From Coniochaeta sp. PMI_546 (taxonomy: Eukaryota > Ascomycota > Sordariomycetes > Coniochaetales > Coniochaetaceae), in contig MU271157.1 of assembly GCA_021432605.1 (NCBI GenBank), forward strand, positions 372,001 through 436,000: a stretch of 64,000 nucleotides of DNA. The letters run 5' to 3'. The translations under genes and the position numbers were made by a program. The notes under the pieces are model-generated. The model had not been told where the DNA came from. It was given only the letters and a program-made list of their open reading frames with translations, and did no database searches. The first letter of the stretch is position 1. Each line of letters opens with the position of its first letter. This document shows positions 11,937-24,416 of the stretch, piece after piece.

Positions 11937-13726
11937 GGGGGCAGAAAGTAGGTGGTGAGAAGAGTGAGTGTAAGTGAGATGGAGTCGGACAGGCTCAAGA
12001 GAACCGGAGATATAAAAGATTCCGCGCTTGTGGACTCAGACGCCGTGCATTAAAGTAGAAATAAATCTAGTGTAGAGGCAGGTAGGGTAGGAATGACTTG
12101 ACTGCCGCTTGACCACCTTGGCCACTCCGAGGTAACAAGCAATATCGAGAGCCCCAATGCCGAGAGGATGTAGCACGATCAAATAGACTCGGAGGACATG
12201 GGGCTAAGGATGTGTAAGAAGGGTTATATGAAAGCCACGGGCCCGGGAAGATGTAATTTATCCAGTATGGCCTCCGCCATCCTGGACTCTAACACGCTGA
12301 CAGCAGGCAGCGCGATTGGAGGGTGTGGTCAGCATGGTTCCGGGAGTGCGTCCTGGATCGACTGTTAGTTACCGGGCTTTGTCTGTAGACACGGCACGTT
12401 GGATGGGGGCTAGTGAGGTGTGCGGTGATATCGCCTTGGGCCGTGGCCATCGTCAACTACCTAGCGCGATATCACTTGCCGCCAAGCTCCATTTGATGAT
12501 CCGTTCGATCCATCACCCTTACTTAAATCCGCCCCGCCCTCTGCGGCCGGGTTCCTGGAGAAGGATTCATGTCCGCACTGGGACAGGCAGGAGTATTTCG
12601 CGGAATGTTCAGCCTCGAGATCAGTCCAATCTTCGAACCTCAATCTTGCCGTCTCCGAGGCGATATCTCGGGCCAGTCGGCAGCTGCAACGACGCCGTCG
12701 CTGGACTGAGGCACTTGCGAGAGACACTTGCTCACCTCTCACGTCCAACGATCGTGTGTACTGCATATCATAGTACACGAGAGAGAAAAATCCCGATCAT
12801 GTAACAGTGCACACCCGCCTTGTTGTCGTCTGGGATGTCTCGTCCCCAAGTTCTGGAAATCTGAGAGCAGCAAGCTATGTGCCGTCGTCACTATTGTCGC
12901 TTTCGTCCCACACTTGCGGGGAGTTAGTGGACGTGTTGAGGGGGAGGGGCAGCAGGGGGGGTTGGATTGGAGATTTGGTGGGGTCATGATGGAAATGTTT
13001 CTGGGCCTCGCCTGTCGGCAGATGATATTGTCCAATGATCCCAATGATTCCAAGCTGACATGCCCTGATTGCTGCGGCAGTGCGGCTAGATAGTACAGAT
13101 GCCATCAATGATCGGAACTGTCTATTGATAGTAGCCGCGCATATCTAAGGCATACTATGCAGGAGACCTTAGTGGTCGATAGATTCAGTACGAAGTGAAA
13201 GAATGCTTGGGACAGCGAATTGATGAATGAATCGGACTCAGTTGAGACCTTGTACATAGCCTAGAAACTGCTAACGTCTTGGCTTGTTGCAAATGGAAGC
13301 CGAAGTCCAAAGCTTCTCTCGGACTTCCAGTACCAGCCAAGAGATTTCAACTCATTTTGCACGAGTCGAGACATGCCCAGAAATCTACCAATGCATGCAA
13401 GCACAAGATGTGAGGGCTCTCTGACTCTAGCCTGCGGATTATGAGCAGAATTTGCAATAGTAAACCCGTCGCGATCCTGCGAGTAAATGCTACGGTCTTG
13501 CCTATCGATCCGCTAAACAGGTGCTTTTGCACCCCAACAGTGCCGTAGCGATATGCCGAGACGGACATGGCCGTTACGAGCAGCGCCCCAGATGGATGAC
13601 ATGCGTGGCGTAGCGGCCTGCGACTTGTTTCTTGGAGCTTTCGGCAGATGTTTTGGCGCCGTTTGGCCTTTCGCAGGTACTTCCATTGCCTTAGCTAAGC
13701 AGTTCTACCCCTAACCCTTGATTATC
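11937..13726. other. Gene-free stretch of 1.8 kb
   Basis: Holds the promoter of the P450 (left end) and the 3' flank of the FAD oxidase (right end). The longest plus-strand frame (12316-12804) has no homologous look and is rejected. Nothing else recognised. Confidence 0.4.
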
Positions 13727-15318
13727 TTACTTCCACTCAAACTCGTTCTTCAAGCCATCAACACCACTCAGATCACCCTTGTCCAGATATCCGCATATCC
13801 TCCCCTTGGGATCCCACCTCCTCCTGACCTCCATCAGCTTCTTTCCAGCCTCCTCGCTCCAGAACCTCGTCCTACGATACTGGAAATCCGAATCGCCCAA
13901 GTAACTCCCGTCCGCGTGTCTCTCCACCTCCCTCATAACATCCCTGACCCACGCCGTACACCTCTCATCGTCCGCCTCATCCTCCCAAACAGTGTACAGC
14001 GCAAAGTAGTGATCGCTCTGCATGCTCAGCGCCATGCCCGCCTGACTATCATCAGCTGGTAGCGCGCGCCTGCTCGTAGGGTTCATGGCGAAGTAGATCG
14101 CGAATGACTTGCGGGACGGTAAGGTGGTGAAGCCTTTCTCCAGTACGGAGGGGACATCCTCGTCGTTGGACACGTACGCGTTCTCGGCGCAGTACCGGTG
14201 TCCCTCCGGGTTCGCGCAGGCCTGGGTGCCGTACTCCTTTGCGAGGGAGGTGCGGTCGCAGAAGACTTCTATCTTGGCACCGGACGGACGACTGGCGTGG
14301 ATCGGAGTCAGGGCTGCTTCGGCCGCTGCTTTGGATGACTTGAAGCAGGTGAAGTTGGCCAAGAAGGTGAGGTCTTCGTCACCGGGTAGGTAGGAGGATA
14401 CAGCGACGATTTCCGTCTCCGGGTCCGCTGTTGGTGATATCTGTCGGTATCTACGTCAGTAACCAGTAGCTGGTTCTCTTTTCCTGTCCCTAACTTACGT
14501 CAACAACCCACTGCAACACCCTTTTATGCTCAGATATCGGAAACACGTAGAGACTCTGATACATCTCCAGCAGCGGTCGCGTCAGTAGATAAAACCTCGT
14601 AACAATCGCCGGAAAACCTGTCCATCCCCCGTTAGCAGAGTCTCAACAACATGGCACTGGGTACTGGTAGAACGTTACCAGGACCAGCCCCCTTCGCAGC
14701 CCAGAACAGATCGGCATTCTCGACGCTGCTAGCATGCAGCTCCCTCCCCTCAGCAGTGACCACATCGATGCCCACAACACTCTCGCAAGCCCACCCCCAA
14801 TTCTTGCAATTCCACCCCATCCCGCCCTGCAGCAGGAACCCGCCAAGCCCAACATCCGGACAGTGACCCCCGGCGAACATCCTCCCCCGATCCTTCAAAT
14901 ACCCATTCAACATCCTCCCCGTCGTAGACGCCGGACAAGAGACCACCCTGCTCCTCTCATCATACTCGACCCTGCCCCGTCCACCACCGCGGCCCCCATC
15001 CACGGCCCAGGCAGGCCGCTCACCCTCCTCAGCCCCGTCCTCGACATCCAGATCGCCCAGGTCGACCAGCACGGCGTCGGACCGCACGCTCCACCCCGCC
15101 CAGCTGTGCCCGCCCGACCGCACGCTGACCCGCGCCGAGTTCGTCTCCGCCAGCTTGACGGCCGCCACGACGTCGGCTGTCGTGCGGGCCTTGACGAAGG
15201 CGAGAGGGACGCGGGACGTGTCGCGGCGTTTGTTGAAGACGCGGCCCCAGACTGCGGTTTGGAAGACCGATGGGTCGGTTGTGTCGCGGTGGAGGATTGT
15301 TGGAGGTTGGGACGGCAT
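13727..15318 (-). CDS. FAD-linked oxidase, berberine-bridge-enzyme type
   Basis: Exons 14679-15318, 14499-14617 and 13727-14440 (minus strand) give 490 residues. The FAD_binding_4 domain spans roughly 35-210. His71 in SVRSGGHSWAG and Cys153 in GGHCPDVGLGG occupy the positions that hold FAD bicovalently in this family. LLQGGMGWNCKNWG follows. The C-terminal part, ending YLDKGDLSGVDGLKNEFEWK, fits the substrate and BBE regions. No signal peptide, unlike many secreted fungal members, so an intracellular location is likelier. These enzymes oxidise alcohols, sugars or alkaloid-like compounds with O2 as acceptor. Both introns (61 and 58 nt) are canonical and phase-matched. Substrate unknown. Confidence 0.9.
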
Positions 15319-16561
15319 TTTTCTTTGTGGGGGAGATACGTGAGATCACGGGGTGGGTGGTTAAGATTCGGGAGGGTTTGGTATCAAGTTTACTACCTTA
15401 GGTAGGGAGGCTTAGACGACTGTACATGCAGAGACTTTTCTGTGAAAGTTGCTGTCCGTTTCCCGATCGACTCTTCTCTTTAAAGCTTTCAAACTTCAGC
15501 TGTGAGGAACTGAGGATGATAGAAGGACAAGTACGGCGAGAAGCCCGTTTAAATCATTAATTAGTTAGTAGTCAGTCAACTAAGGTAGCCTGACATAGAA
15601 TACTCCGGTCTTGACACCGTGGAGTTGGCGTCAACGAGTCCAACCCCACGTTCCGGCGTCTCCCACATCGTCCGGAGGCGGTCCCGGTCTGCATTTTAGG
15701 GGTCCTATAAATCCTGATCCTCGCCATGCATCCCCGCACCGGGAGCGGATCTCCAAAAGCCCAGTAGCGCGGATAGTCCCCCCAGCTGTTATGGTCCCAT
15801 CAACGGGTTGTGGGAGACTCAATGGACTTCTACGAAGCCGATGGAAGTTGATTCGGTCTATATTAGAGGTTATTAGATAAGTCAGTGACCAAGTTGTATG
15901 AGGTAGAATGGGTCGATGTGGCCCCAATCTGGGTAAGGGGTAAGTCCAAAGCTGCTAGACTTAAGATTCGGCTCTGGCTTCAGTTACGGTATGAAGAGCC
16001 CGCCTATTGTCTTTCTATCGCACCGTCTCGACTGTGTCGACCATGAGCGTTCCGAGAGTTATTCTCTTCTATCTCGGATGGATCGTCCTCCTTCCCTTCC
16101 CGTATAATACTCAACAGACTCTGCCTCGTGGGCACATTGTGTCGTCAATGATTTCTTCAGCCCTGACCCGGTCCGATGTCTTCCATCACCGCAGTCAGTG
16201 TGAGATCAGCTTACTCCAAGAACAAAACCGTGAAGAGCATAACGTAATCAATCGCATTAAATGTAATACAATGCCGCTGTGATGTGTTACGTCTATAACT
16301 ATACAAACAGAGAAGAGAGTACAAAGTAAACCGCTATTTCATAGTCTCCACGTCAAGCTTACCCTGCCGTTTGCCGCACCCCCACGCATTTACTCCCAAA
16401 ATTCCCAAACCCTACCCTCTGCTTTAGGAGCCATCACTCCAGGGTCTTTCCATAATAGGCGACAATGCTCCAAACAACCTGCGCCCTCTTCTCCTACCAC
16501 CCAGTCTCCTCGCACGTGGTGGCCTCCTCCTCCTCCCCGGCCTCGGTTCGGTGACAGACGC
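15319..16561. other. Gene-free stretch of 1.2 kb
   Basis: Promoter side of the FAD oxidase and 3' flank of the NPC1 gene. Contains an ACCTTAGGT palindrome near 15396-15404, one of a dispersed motif class. No gene recognised. Confidence 0.4.
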
Positions 16562-19500
16562 CTAGTACCCCCCATGCGGTTCCGAATCGTCATCGGAATC
16601 ATCATCCGGCACGAGCGCCCTGTACCGCCGATTCGCGAGATCATCCTCCAAGCTCCCCTCGTTATCAGAGTCCACATAGCCCTCTCCGCCGAGCAGACTC
16701 AGCGCGACAGGCAGGAAGACCAGCGCGTGCGTGGCCGCGAAGATGACCAGCGCGAGCCACACGCGGAAGTAGTAGATCTCGAAGATCTTGCTCCGCGTAA
16801 AGGCCAGCACACAGACGCCGAGCAGCTTGGTGACGGTGATACCCGAGAAGACGCTCCCGCCGACGTTGGCCAGGGCGGTCCACGCCCTCGCGTCGCGGCC
16901 CCGGAACCGGTTCTTGGCCCGCTCCATGAAGCTGAACGAGGGGAAGGTGAAGGCCCGCGCGATGTGCGCGCAGAACTCGACCGCGATGCCGACGCAGATG
17001 ATCAGGTTGACCAGCGAGACGGCGTTGAGGCTGACGCCCATGACCGCCATGGCGCCCATGATGTCGACGATGGTCATTGTCACGGTGAGCGTCACCACCG
17101 CGGCCGTTACGACTGAGCCGAGGAGGACGGAGGAGATGAGGAAGATGATGCCGATGGCGGAGCCGAGGAGGGTTGCGGTGAGGGATACGATCGAGGCGTA
17201 CTGGTCGAAGAAGATGTAGAAGATGCTGTACGGGAAGACGTCGAGGCCCGTCTCCTTGCTGATGTCTGATGCGATGCGCCGGGCTGAGGCGTAGGCGTCG
17301 ATGAAGTCGTCTTGGCTGCGGAGCGGTTTGTGCGCGGTGCGGAAGTGGCTGGCTGGGATGGTGTCCTTTTCTGCGTCAATGACGACCGCTGTTTTGTACG
17401 AAGCCTGTCCGCCGAGTGGACAGTCATCATCGGTCGGTGAGTTGACAAACTTCTGGAGGTAGTGTATGAACTCGTCTCCCTCGGGCATTCCGGACAGTGT
17501 GATATTCCACGCTGGATTGCGGTTGGCAAAGCAGGTCTCCCGGTTCTCCACGCAGCAGCTGTCGAGCTCTGGATTTAGCCAGAGGAAGAAATCGTCGATC
17601 CAGCTCGCTGTCGGTGACACGATATAAGACACGTCGCTCCTCTTCCGTTCTTGCTCAAGAATGTTGGGAAGAGACATCTGCTTGCAGGTGGTAAAGCGTG
17701 CACAGATCTTCTGCTGCTCTTTCCGCTTGGTGGCATTGACCTCCCGGGTAACGAAGTATACCGGCGGGCCTGCATCCAGATAGGCATACAGATCGTTGAA
17801 GTAGGGAATGAGGTACGAGTCATCCGGAATGGCCACCCGCTGATCCAAGCCAAGCTTGATCTCCGGAAGCAGTGCCACACCCGCTGCAAATATGCCGAGG
17901 AAGACCATGACAATCACTGCCTTGACCTTCTTCCCCAGTAGCGCAGGCGCGTACCTTTTGCGGATGAACTGTTGCAACATGCTCTCCTCGGGTGCATCGT
18001 TCATACGACCGCCGAGCTGGCCGTTGCCATTATTCAAATGCACACGCGCTGCCTTGACCTGGATGCAAGGGAAGCAGTCGGCACGGGCATCCTCGACGCG
18101 GATCTGATTCAGTGTCAGAACCGAGATGAACATGGTAACCTGTAAGATGGCGTTGATGAAGACTGCGCCTGCAGCGTATATGGCGAAGTTCCTGACCGCC
18201 GGCATACCGACAAAGGCGCCGAGAGCGAAGGACACAGTCTCGGTGATTGCTGAGAACAGAATAGACGGTCCCATCCGGCCCAGAGCCTTAGCGACCCGTA
18301 TTTCGACAACGTCGTCTGGCCGGGCAATGTTGACACGGTTGAACTCGTGGACAATAAGGAAGATATTGTCGACGCCAACAGCGAGAACGATGAAAGGGAT
18401 GACATCGACAATTATGAGCGTCGCCTTGAGACCAGCCCACGAGAAGAGGCCGATCGAGGCGGTGATAGACATCAAGACGATCGCGATGCCAACTACGCCC
18501 AGAGTAAACTTAGACTCGACCAGCGCAACAGCCGGGTTGCGCAAGAGGTCGCGCAATGACAATGTTGTGGAGCCCAAGGCGATGGAGGCATAGAGGAACA
18601 TGATGATGTAGCTGACGACGATGATCTTGGCATCGGTGTTGGTGGATTTGTTAAGCTCCTCCTCAAGGCTGATTTCGGTCGAAAACGACAGTCTCAGACC
18701 CCGTTCCTTAGCTTCTTCTTGGGCCTCCAAGAGCCGATTCTTGAGTGCGGTTTCCCAGTCCATAGCCCGGGAAACCTCAGATGTTCCCTCCTCGAAATTG
18801 TTGACCACCCAGGTCACAGTCATGGCAGCCGCGTCGGTGACATCATCCGAATCATAACCACCGAGGATAGCGCTGGCGTCCAGTGGTAGACCGAAGTCAG
18901 GTCGACATTCAACCGGCGAGCGAGCACAGTCCTGGATGTGCGATCTCCAGCCCTTCTTGCTGACCAGTGAAGGCTCATTCTCGAAATATGCCGCCACCGA
19001 CTGGACAACGCACGCGGACCCGGTAGGCTTGAAGCAGACGTCTTGGAGAGTCGCGCCGAACTGAGGGCCCTTAAGTCGCTGGACGCTGGCTTCAACGTCC
19101 ATCCACCAGATCAGAGTATCATAGCTGAGGACAGGGCCAGTCTCGTTGACCAAAAAGACTTTCTCGGCTCGGTAGAACGGACCGAAGTTCGAGTCGAAGA
19201 AAGATTTCTCCTCTGCCGCGGCCGACGTCGGGCTGACCCATAGCCGTGCTGGGTCTTTCTCGATATCGAATCGAATCCAGCCGACGCTCAGGACAGTGAC
19301 GATCACCAGACTGCTAATGATCGTAATAGCAGGGAACCGGGCGGCAAAGTGGCCGAGCCTGTAAAACAAGGCATCGCACCACCTGTTGACAAAGTAGTTC
19401 TTCTGCGGCCGGTCGAACATGGCGCCATTCTGGACAAGATCACCTTCATCCTCGTCATCACTTGGAGCAGCGTCGGCAAGCAGCCTCAAGCGTTCGCTAC

Positions 19501-20511
19501 GACGTCTCGCATGTCTCCTCCAGGCGACATGACCGATGACAGCCACGATGGCAGTGAGAAGGAGAATGCTGTAACTGAAGATGGCCGCGAATGACAAGCA
19601 CGGTAAGGCGCCGACATGGCAAGATCCAGACTTTTCCACTGCGGGAAGCTCAGGACATACAGCCGGGCAGTCGACACATGCGCAACGGAAGTTGGGGTCC
19701 TCGTCGTTGCACTTCTTCGGCTTCATGTCAAGCGGACCCATCTTGGGCTCGTCGTATTCTTTGGGAAAGTTGATTTGGAAAGGAGATCCGATGGCCTTCT
19801 CGTCGCCCAAGAACTTCAGCAGCTGAGAGTAGTTCTTGGCGCCACCTCCGATGAAGTCTATGGCTTTGGAATTGGAGGGGCCGAACTTGACATCCTTGCA
19901 GCTGTCGTAAAAACCTGTACCATACTCCTTCGATATAAGCTGGTCCAGTTCGGTAACCATTTGCTTTCCGTTCTTCTCTTGTGTTTTTGTCACATTGAGA
20001 AAGAGTGACTGGTCCGGTGAACACGTGAATGTGCAGAACAAGTTGAAGAAGTTCTCCTTGCAGGCAGGGCATGATGATATGATCTGGTTTGCTGTCGACA
20101 TGGACGATTTGAGGGAGTTTACCTGGAAAAAGAGTATATGTTAGAAAAGCTGCATGGAAAGAACATATGCAGAGATCAAGCATGGCAGATTCGAGGGTAG
20201 GACATCGCAACATCGGCCATTCCATCCATCCATGACGAGAAGGCACATACCTGCTCCTGATTGCAACAGACGGGTCCGTCACTCCATTTTGGTCCGCAGA
20301 GCTCAACCAAAGAGTCCCTCAGCTTCTGATCTGGCTCTTCTGCGAGGCCATTGTCGGGGCACGGCAGCTGTTTTCCGAAGAAGCTCTTAGAGCCGCAGTG
20401 GCCCCGAATGGCACAACGACCAGCCTCATGCTTCGGTGTGAATGACTCTGCCTGTCCCAGACCTGCGAGCAGGAGCCCGGAAGCTGTGGCGACCCAGGAT
20501 AACCTCGTCAT
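16562..20511 (-). CDS. NCR1: NPC1/Ncr1-type sterol transporter of the vacuole membrane
   Basis: Exons 20251-20511 and 16562-20122 (minus strand) encode 1273 residues, close to human NPC1 (1278). The start at 20511 gives a clean signal peptide (MTRLSWVATASGLLLAGLGQ), so further in-frame upstream sequence is not needed. The lumenal cysteine-rich domain includes ISSCPACKENFFNLFCTFTC. A sterol-sensing domain lies at roughly 590-760 (SYIIMFLYASIALGS through FIVLAVGVDNIFL), and a second RND-like membrane half ends before an acidic tail (DDDSDDDSEPHGGY). The protein hands sterol from NPC2 to the vacuolar or lysosomal membrane and affects sphingolipid balance. The intron is 128 nt. Confidence 0.96.
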
Positions 20512-21513
20512 GGCACCGAGGAGGGTGCCGCGCTGCGGCGAAGGGAGCGTATTCACTTCGAATCGGCAGATTAACTGGATGCGAAACAGTAGGTGGACGG
20601 CACAGCGGATCGGGAGGACGACGGGATTATCGGACTTGCGAAAGCGGGTATGATGGAAGCTGTACAGATACTGGGGAATGCAAACAACGGCTCGTCTGTC
20701 AAGCAGTCCATAAGCAGCGTCGAGAGAAGATGAGGGCGATGGTGTTGATGAGTGTTGCGTGTCAGACAGGCAGGGACGATCGGAGCGGGCCAGGGTCTCC
20801 ACTGAAGCTCTGGCCCGACGTTCCACGAGTTGTCGTTGCGTCATGATCTCGGATTTATGGACCCAGCTCCACAGAGTCCCTGCCAAGTCCGGGGAACCAC
20901 CTTCGATTGGCTGGAGCTTTCGCCGGTCATCAGCAGAGCTCGGGTCACACTGGCAACCGCTGCGCCTGGCTGCTGGAACCGCTGGCAGGAGGACTACACA
21001 ATATTCAACGAAGACTTCGCGAATTCTCAATAAGACGAGTGATAAACATCCAGCCAGGCGGCTGAATGACTAGGATTACACTGGACACTGATTTTTACCA
21101 TAAAGCAAGTGCCCTTACAAGGTAGACGGACGTGACACAGTGTGCTAACATCCATAATCCTAAAAGTTACCCCAGGTGTACTGAAGGGCGACGGCCACGT
21201 TTCAATGTCTTCACTGCCTCCGACATCCGACTTATTTGACGACAGGATAGCAGTTCCTTGGTGTAAACTGGAATAAAGCTGTCTTTGTATTGATCACAAT
21301 CATAGCTCCCCTTTTCTCACAAACTCTACCGTGTCCTTTTATGTAGCCTGACTTGCCTGGTATCACGGTCTTAAAACCCCAACGCCCCAGCACTGATGCT
21401 CCTGAACCAATACCTATCATGCATGTATGCCTTACACAACTGCCTGATAAAACCACTGCAAGAGAAACAAGATAAAGAAACCCTTTGCACACAGAATCCT
21501 CTGTTACAGAGTG
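20512..21513. other. NPC1 promoter region
   Basis: Tandem minus-strand genes: 3' flank of the Smr-domain gene and promoter of NPC1. An open frame upstream of the NPC1 start lacks protein-like character and is treated as leader. Nothing else seen. Confidence 0.4.
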
Positions 21514-23116
21514 TCACACTCTGCCCGTGACATAGAATTGGCCTGTCAACGTCTCAAACTTCCACCCGTCATTCTTGAGCATCGCCCCGACAGCTCGCCG
21601 CAATTGCGAGTTGCCTCTGACATTGCTGTGATGTCCGACACCAGTGATCACAGTGATACCTGTGGCAGCTCCTCTGCGTTCGCGTTCTCCCTCGCTCAAA
21701 CGGTTCCACCAAGCCTGAACACGGTCCTTGGCGATCTTAACACCCTCTAGAACCGGCACGCCGTGCAGGTCAGTCTTGTTTGAGTCGCTCTGTTCGGCGA
21801 CGATTCTTTCGTAGTCGGCCATTGATCCTCCACGGCGGATACGCTTCTCCTCACGGTCCTTCTCGGCATACACGGCAGCAGCATGTCGATACAATGGCCC
21901 TTTTCGGCGCAGAGCCGCGGCAGCCTCTGCATAACACGGCCCAGTCGCTCCGGGCACCGGTGGCAGGTCGGAGTCCTTCGGCTTGGACGCTGTCTTCTTT
22001 CTGGAGACAGTTTGCCAACCGTGCGGACTGGCTCCGGACGCCTTCACAGCGCGCGGCAGGTGAGAAGGGGATCTGTTCGGTTGTTCCCTGAGAGGATGCT
22101 GAACTGTTTTACCGGCAGTTCTTTGCTCCAGAGCATTGGGCTGCGGAATGCGCGTGGCTTGATGGGTAGCCGAGCTCGAGGACTCGACGACCCCATCTGC
22201 GTCAAGGCGAGGAGGGTTAGAGTATCTGATGGCAAGCTGTTCGCGTCCTGGCTTGTGCTCGCGCTTCCTTGGATCTGATCCTCTGATTAGCGTCCACCGT
22301 TGAGGGGGGTGACAAGCGCATATGTGGGCAGCTCACATTTTCCAGGTCTAGAGTTCTCGTCCGCTACATAGAACCCTTCCACGCCTTTAGGGAGCTCTCC
22401 GTTCTCCTCGAGGTACTGTCGAGTGAGCAAAGCCTCAAAGGCCTTCTCAAGATTTCCACCAGCGCCTTTGAGCTCGAACTTGAGGGTATGGTCGGGAAAG
22501 TTGCCGAATATCATACGAAGGTTAACAATCTTATCCTCTTCGGAGAGTTCGGTCTGGTAGGTGAAACATGGTGTGTCGAATCCATCTGATGACTCTGAGA
22601 CGGAAGTAAACTCTGTTGACAGCTGTGACTCTGGTGTCACACCATCCCCTCCGAGAACACCAATGTCGCTGTCTGATAGATGGCCTAGACCACTCGGATC
22701 AAAGCCAGTGGCCTCCTCGGCCTGAGCAGTCTCAGCGAGCTGGCTGAGTTGCGCCCGTACATCCTCATATGATTCGAGGAGATCATAATCCGAAGCAAGG
22801 GCTTGAATGAGCGCCTCATCAAGTCGTGTCTTAAATTCATCCTGTATCCGGCGTTAGTATCGATGTTCAATCGACCGAGAGTGAGGGGGATAGCTGTCGA
22901 GGAGCGAATATGACTCAGAACTCTTCACAATTCCCGGCGCGGTCGATGAGAGCGACTTCCAGTATATGTGAAAAGGAATGAGGGACAATGGAACAATTTG
23001 CTGTCATTAATACAGGGAAAGGGAAAGGCTGAAGTAACAACATGACTTACAATCAGTTGGTCCATCCGGGACCCGGCAGCGCTGGCGCCGCCATCGCGGT
23101 GTTCGAGATGTGCCAT
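21514..23116 (-). CDS. cue2: CUE-DUF1771-Smr protein, Cue2-like endonuclease candidate
   Basis: Exons 23051-23116, 22337-22841 and 21514-22274 (minus strand) encode 443 residues. A CUE-like ubiquitin-binding helix bundle lies at about 121-165 (LSEEDKIVNLRMIFGNFPDH). A DUF1771 helix pair is at about 304-351 (CYAEAAAALRRKGPLYRHAA) and an Smr domain at 357-443, with DLHG (359-362) and TGVGHHS (401-407). This order matches yeast Cue2, which cleaves mRNA at collided ribosomes in no-go decay. The D-L-H and downstream Arg residues expected for catalysis are present. The second intron (22275-22336) uses the third of three nearby AGs, because the other two create stops. The first intron is 209 nt and could hide a small exon. 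Confidence 0.82.
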
Positions 23117-24416
23117 GCGCCGCTCCTGCCATAGGCCTACCTGCAGGGGGTAGGCGCAACCTTTCTCCTGGAGGGGGCACTGGTGTTAAATACACAGGTA
23201 AATTTACTATTCGAATGCGATACAGACTGGGTGTTGTTGATACTAGTACTCATAATCGCGTCGTGATGGTCTTTCATAGGAAAATAGGAATTCAGGTGAG
23301 GCGGAGGTGTGGAAAAGGACGTCTTGACGTAGACTAGACGATTTTCATTAGTTCCCTGAACTCGCCCGGAGCGGCGGCGTACGAGGCCATCAGAACCCAC
23401 TAAAAAGAGTGAGTGACAGCACTAAACCCGGCGACGGCTATTTTGTGCTTTGGCGCCTTGGTCACCGCCGGCACACCTATCTATCATCAAGCAATCTATC
23501 TTAGACGTCTAGACTAAAAGGACTTGGCCAAAGAAAGGATATGATATGACAGAAGACGTGTACTTCATCATACTTTTAACACCTTTCCTCCAGCCCGGTC
23601 CTTCTTTAGATCCGTCATACCGCCAATATCATAGCTTCTTTTAGTCCAGTGTTGATTGTTCCTCGTTGCCTCACGATACTGTAGGTGTTAGAGCATCTAA
23701 TTGGACATATAACAGCTCGAACAAGACCTGGTGTTTCAAAAGCTGAAGAGAGTCAACATGCGAAAGGCAGTGACGACGTCATCTGACAAGGGTGGATGGA
23801 AAGGTAAACAACAACAGGACAACCTAATCACTTTCACCGAAATGCTATCACTTCCGCACCTGTGATACTCCCATCTTTTCAGACCAGAAAGATGATATAA
23901 GGTAAATCTACACGCCTTCCTCCCAGTGCAATGTAAGTAAGGGACCTTAGTAAAGCTTGACGTTCAAAGGAGAAGGAACATGATGCCACTGCATGCAAGG
24001 TACCTAGGTACCCTTATAACGGCTCCACCACCGTGGCGGGCCGGTGCTTGGTCAAGGTAAGCAAACAGCAGTGACGGACTCCTGAAAAGGAAAGAACCGC
24101 CGCTGCGGATGTCACATGCCATACGCTCTCTCCATTATCGACAACTTTCAGGTTCCAGGTTCACACTTCCTCTGTCCGTTTTCTGTCTGTTTGCTTTCGT
24201 CCTCTGTCTTTCTTTGCCCGATACCTCAGTCACCTCGTAACTGGCAATCCTCGCTCACTTCTGCGAAAAACTTCATTGTTTACATCACTCACTTATTATC
24301 GTCCCCAGAGCATTCGTTAGATCCAGTTTCCGTCAGTCCCGTGTTGCTTTCACTTTACCAACCGTACTGACGAGCATTCGTTCAATCCCGTCTTCGTCCG
24401 TTCTCGTATCGCAATC
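23117..24416. other. Divergent promoter region, 1.3 kb
   Basis: Lies between the divergent Smr-domain gene and the amidase. It contains the perfect 14-bp palindrome GGTACCTAGGTACC at 23999-24012 and a pyrimidine-rich stretch from about 24150 that is probably the amidase leader. No further gene seen. Confidence 0.45.
23999..24012. repeat. Perfect 14-bp palindrome of the dispersed GGTACC/CCTAGG motif
   Basis: GGTACCTAGGTACC reads the same on both strands. Related copies occur at 32876, 33217, 43759 and 56312, all between genes. Confidence 0.7.

Noticed and set aside
12316-12804. 162-codon plus-strand frame
   Set aside because: No recognisable motif, no ATG in good context and no supporting exon structure.
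16574-17116. 180-codon plus-strand frame
   Set aside because: Antisense shadow of the NPC1 C-terminal exon.
20176-21030. Long upstream extension of the NPC1 first exon
   Set aside because: The internal ATG at 20511 starts a proper signal peptide. The extension is low in protein character and would bury it.
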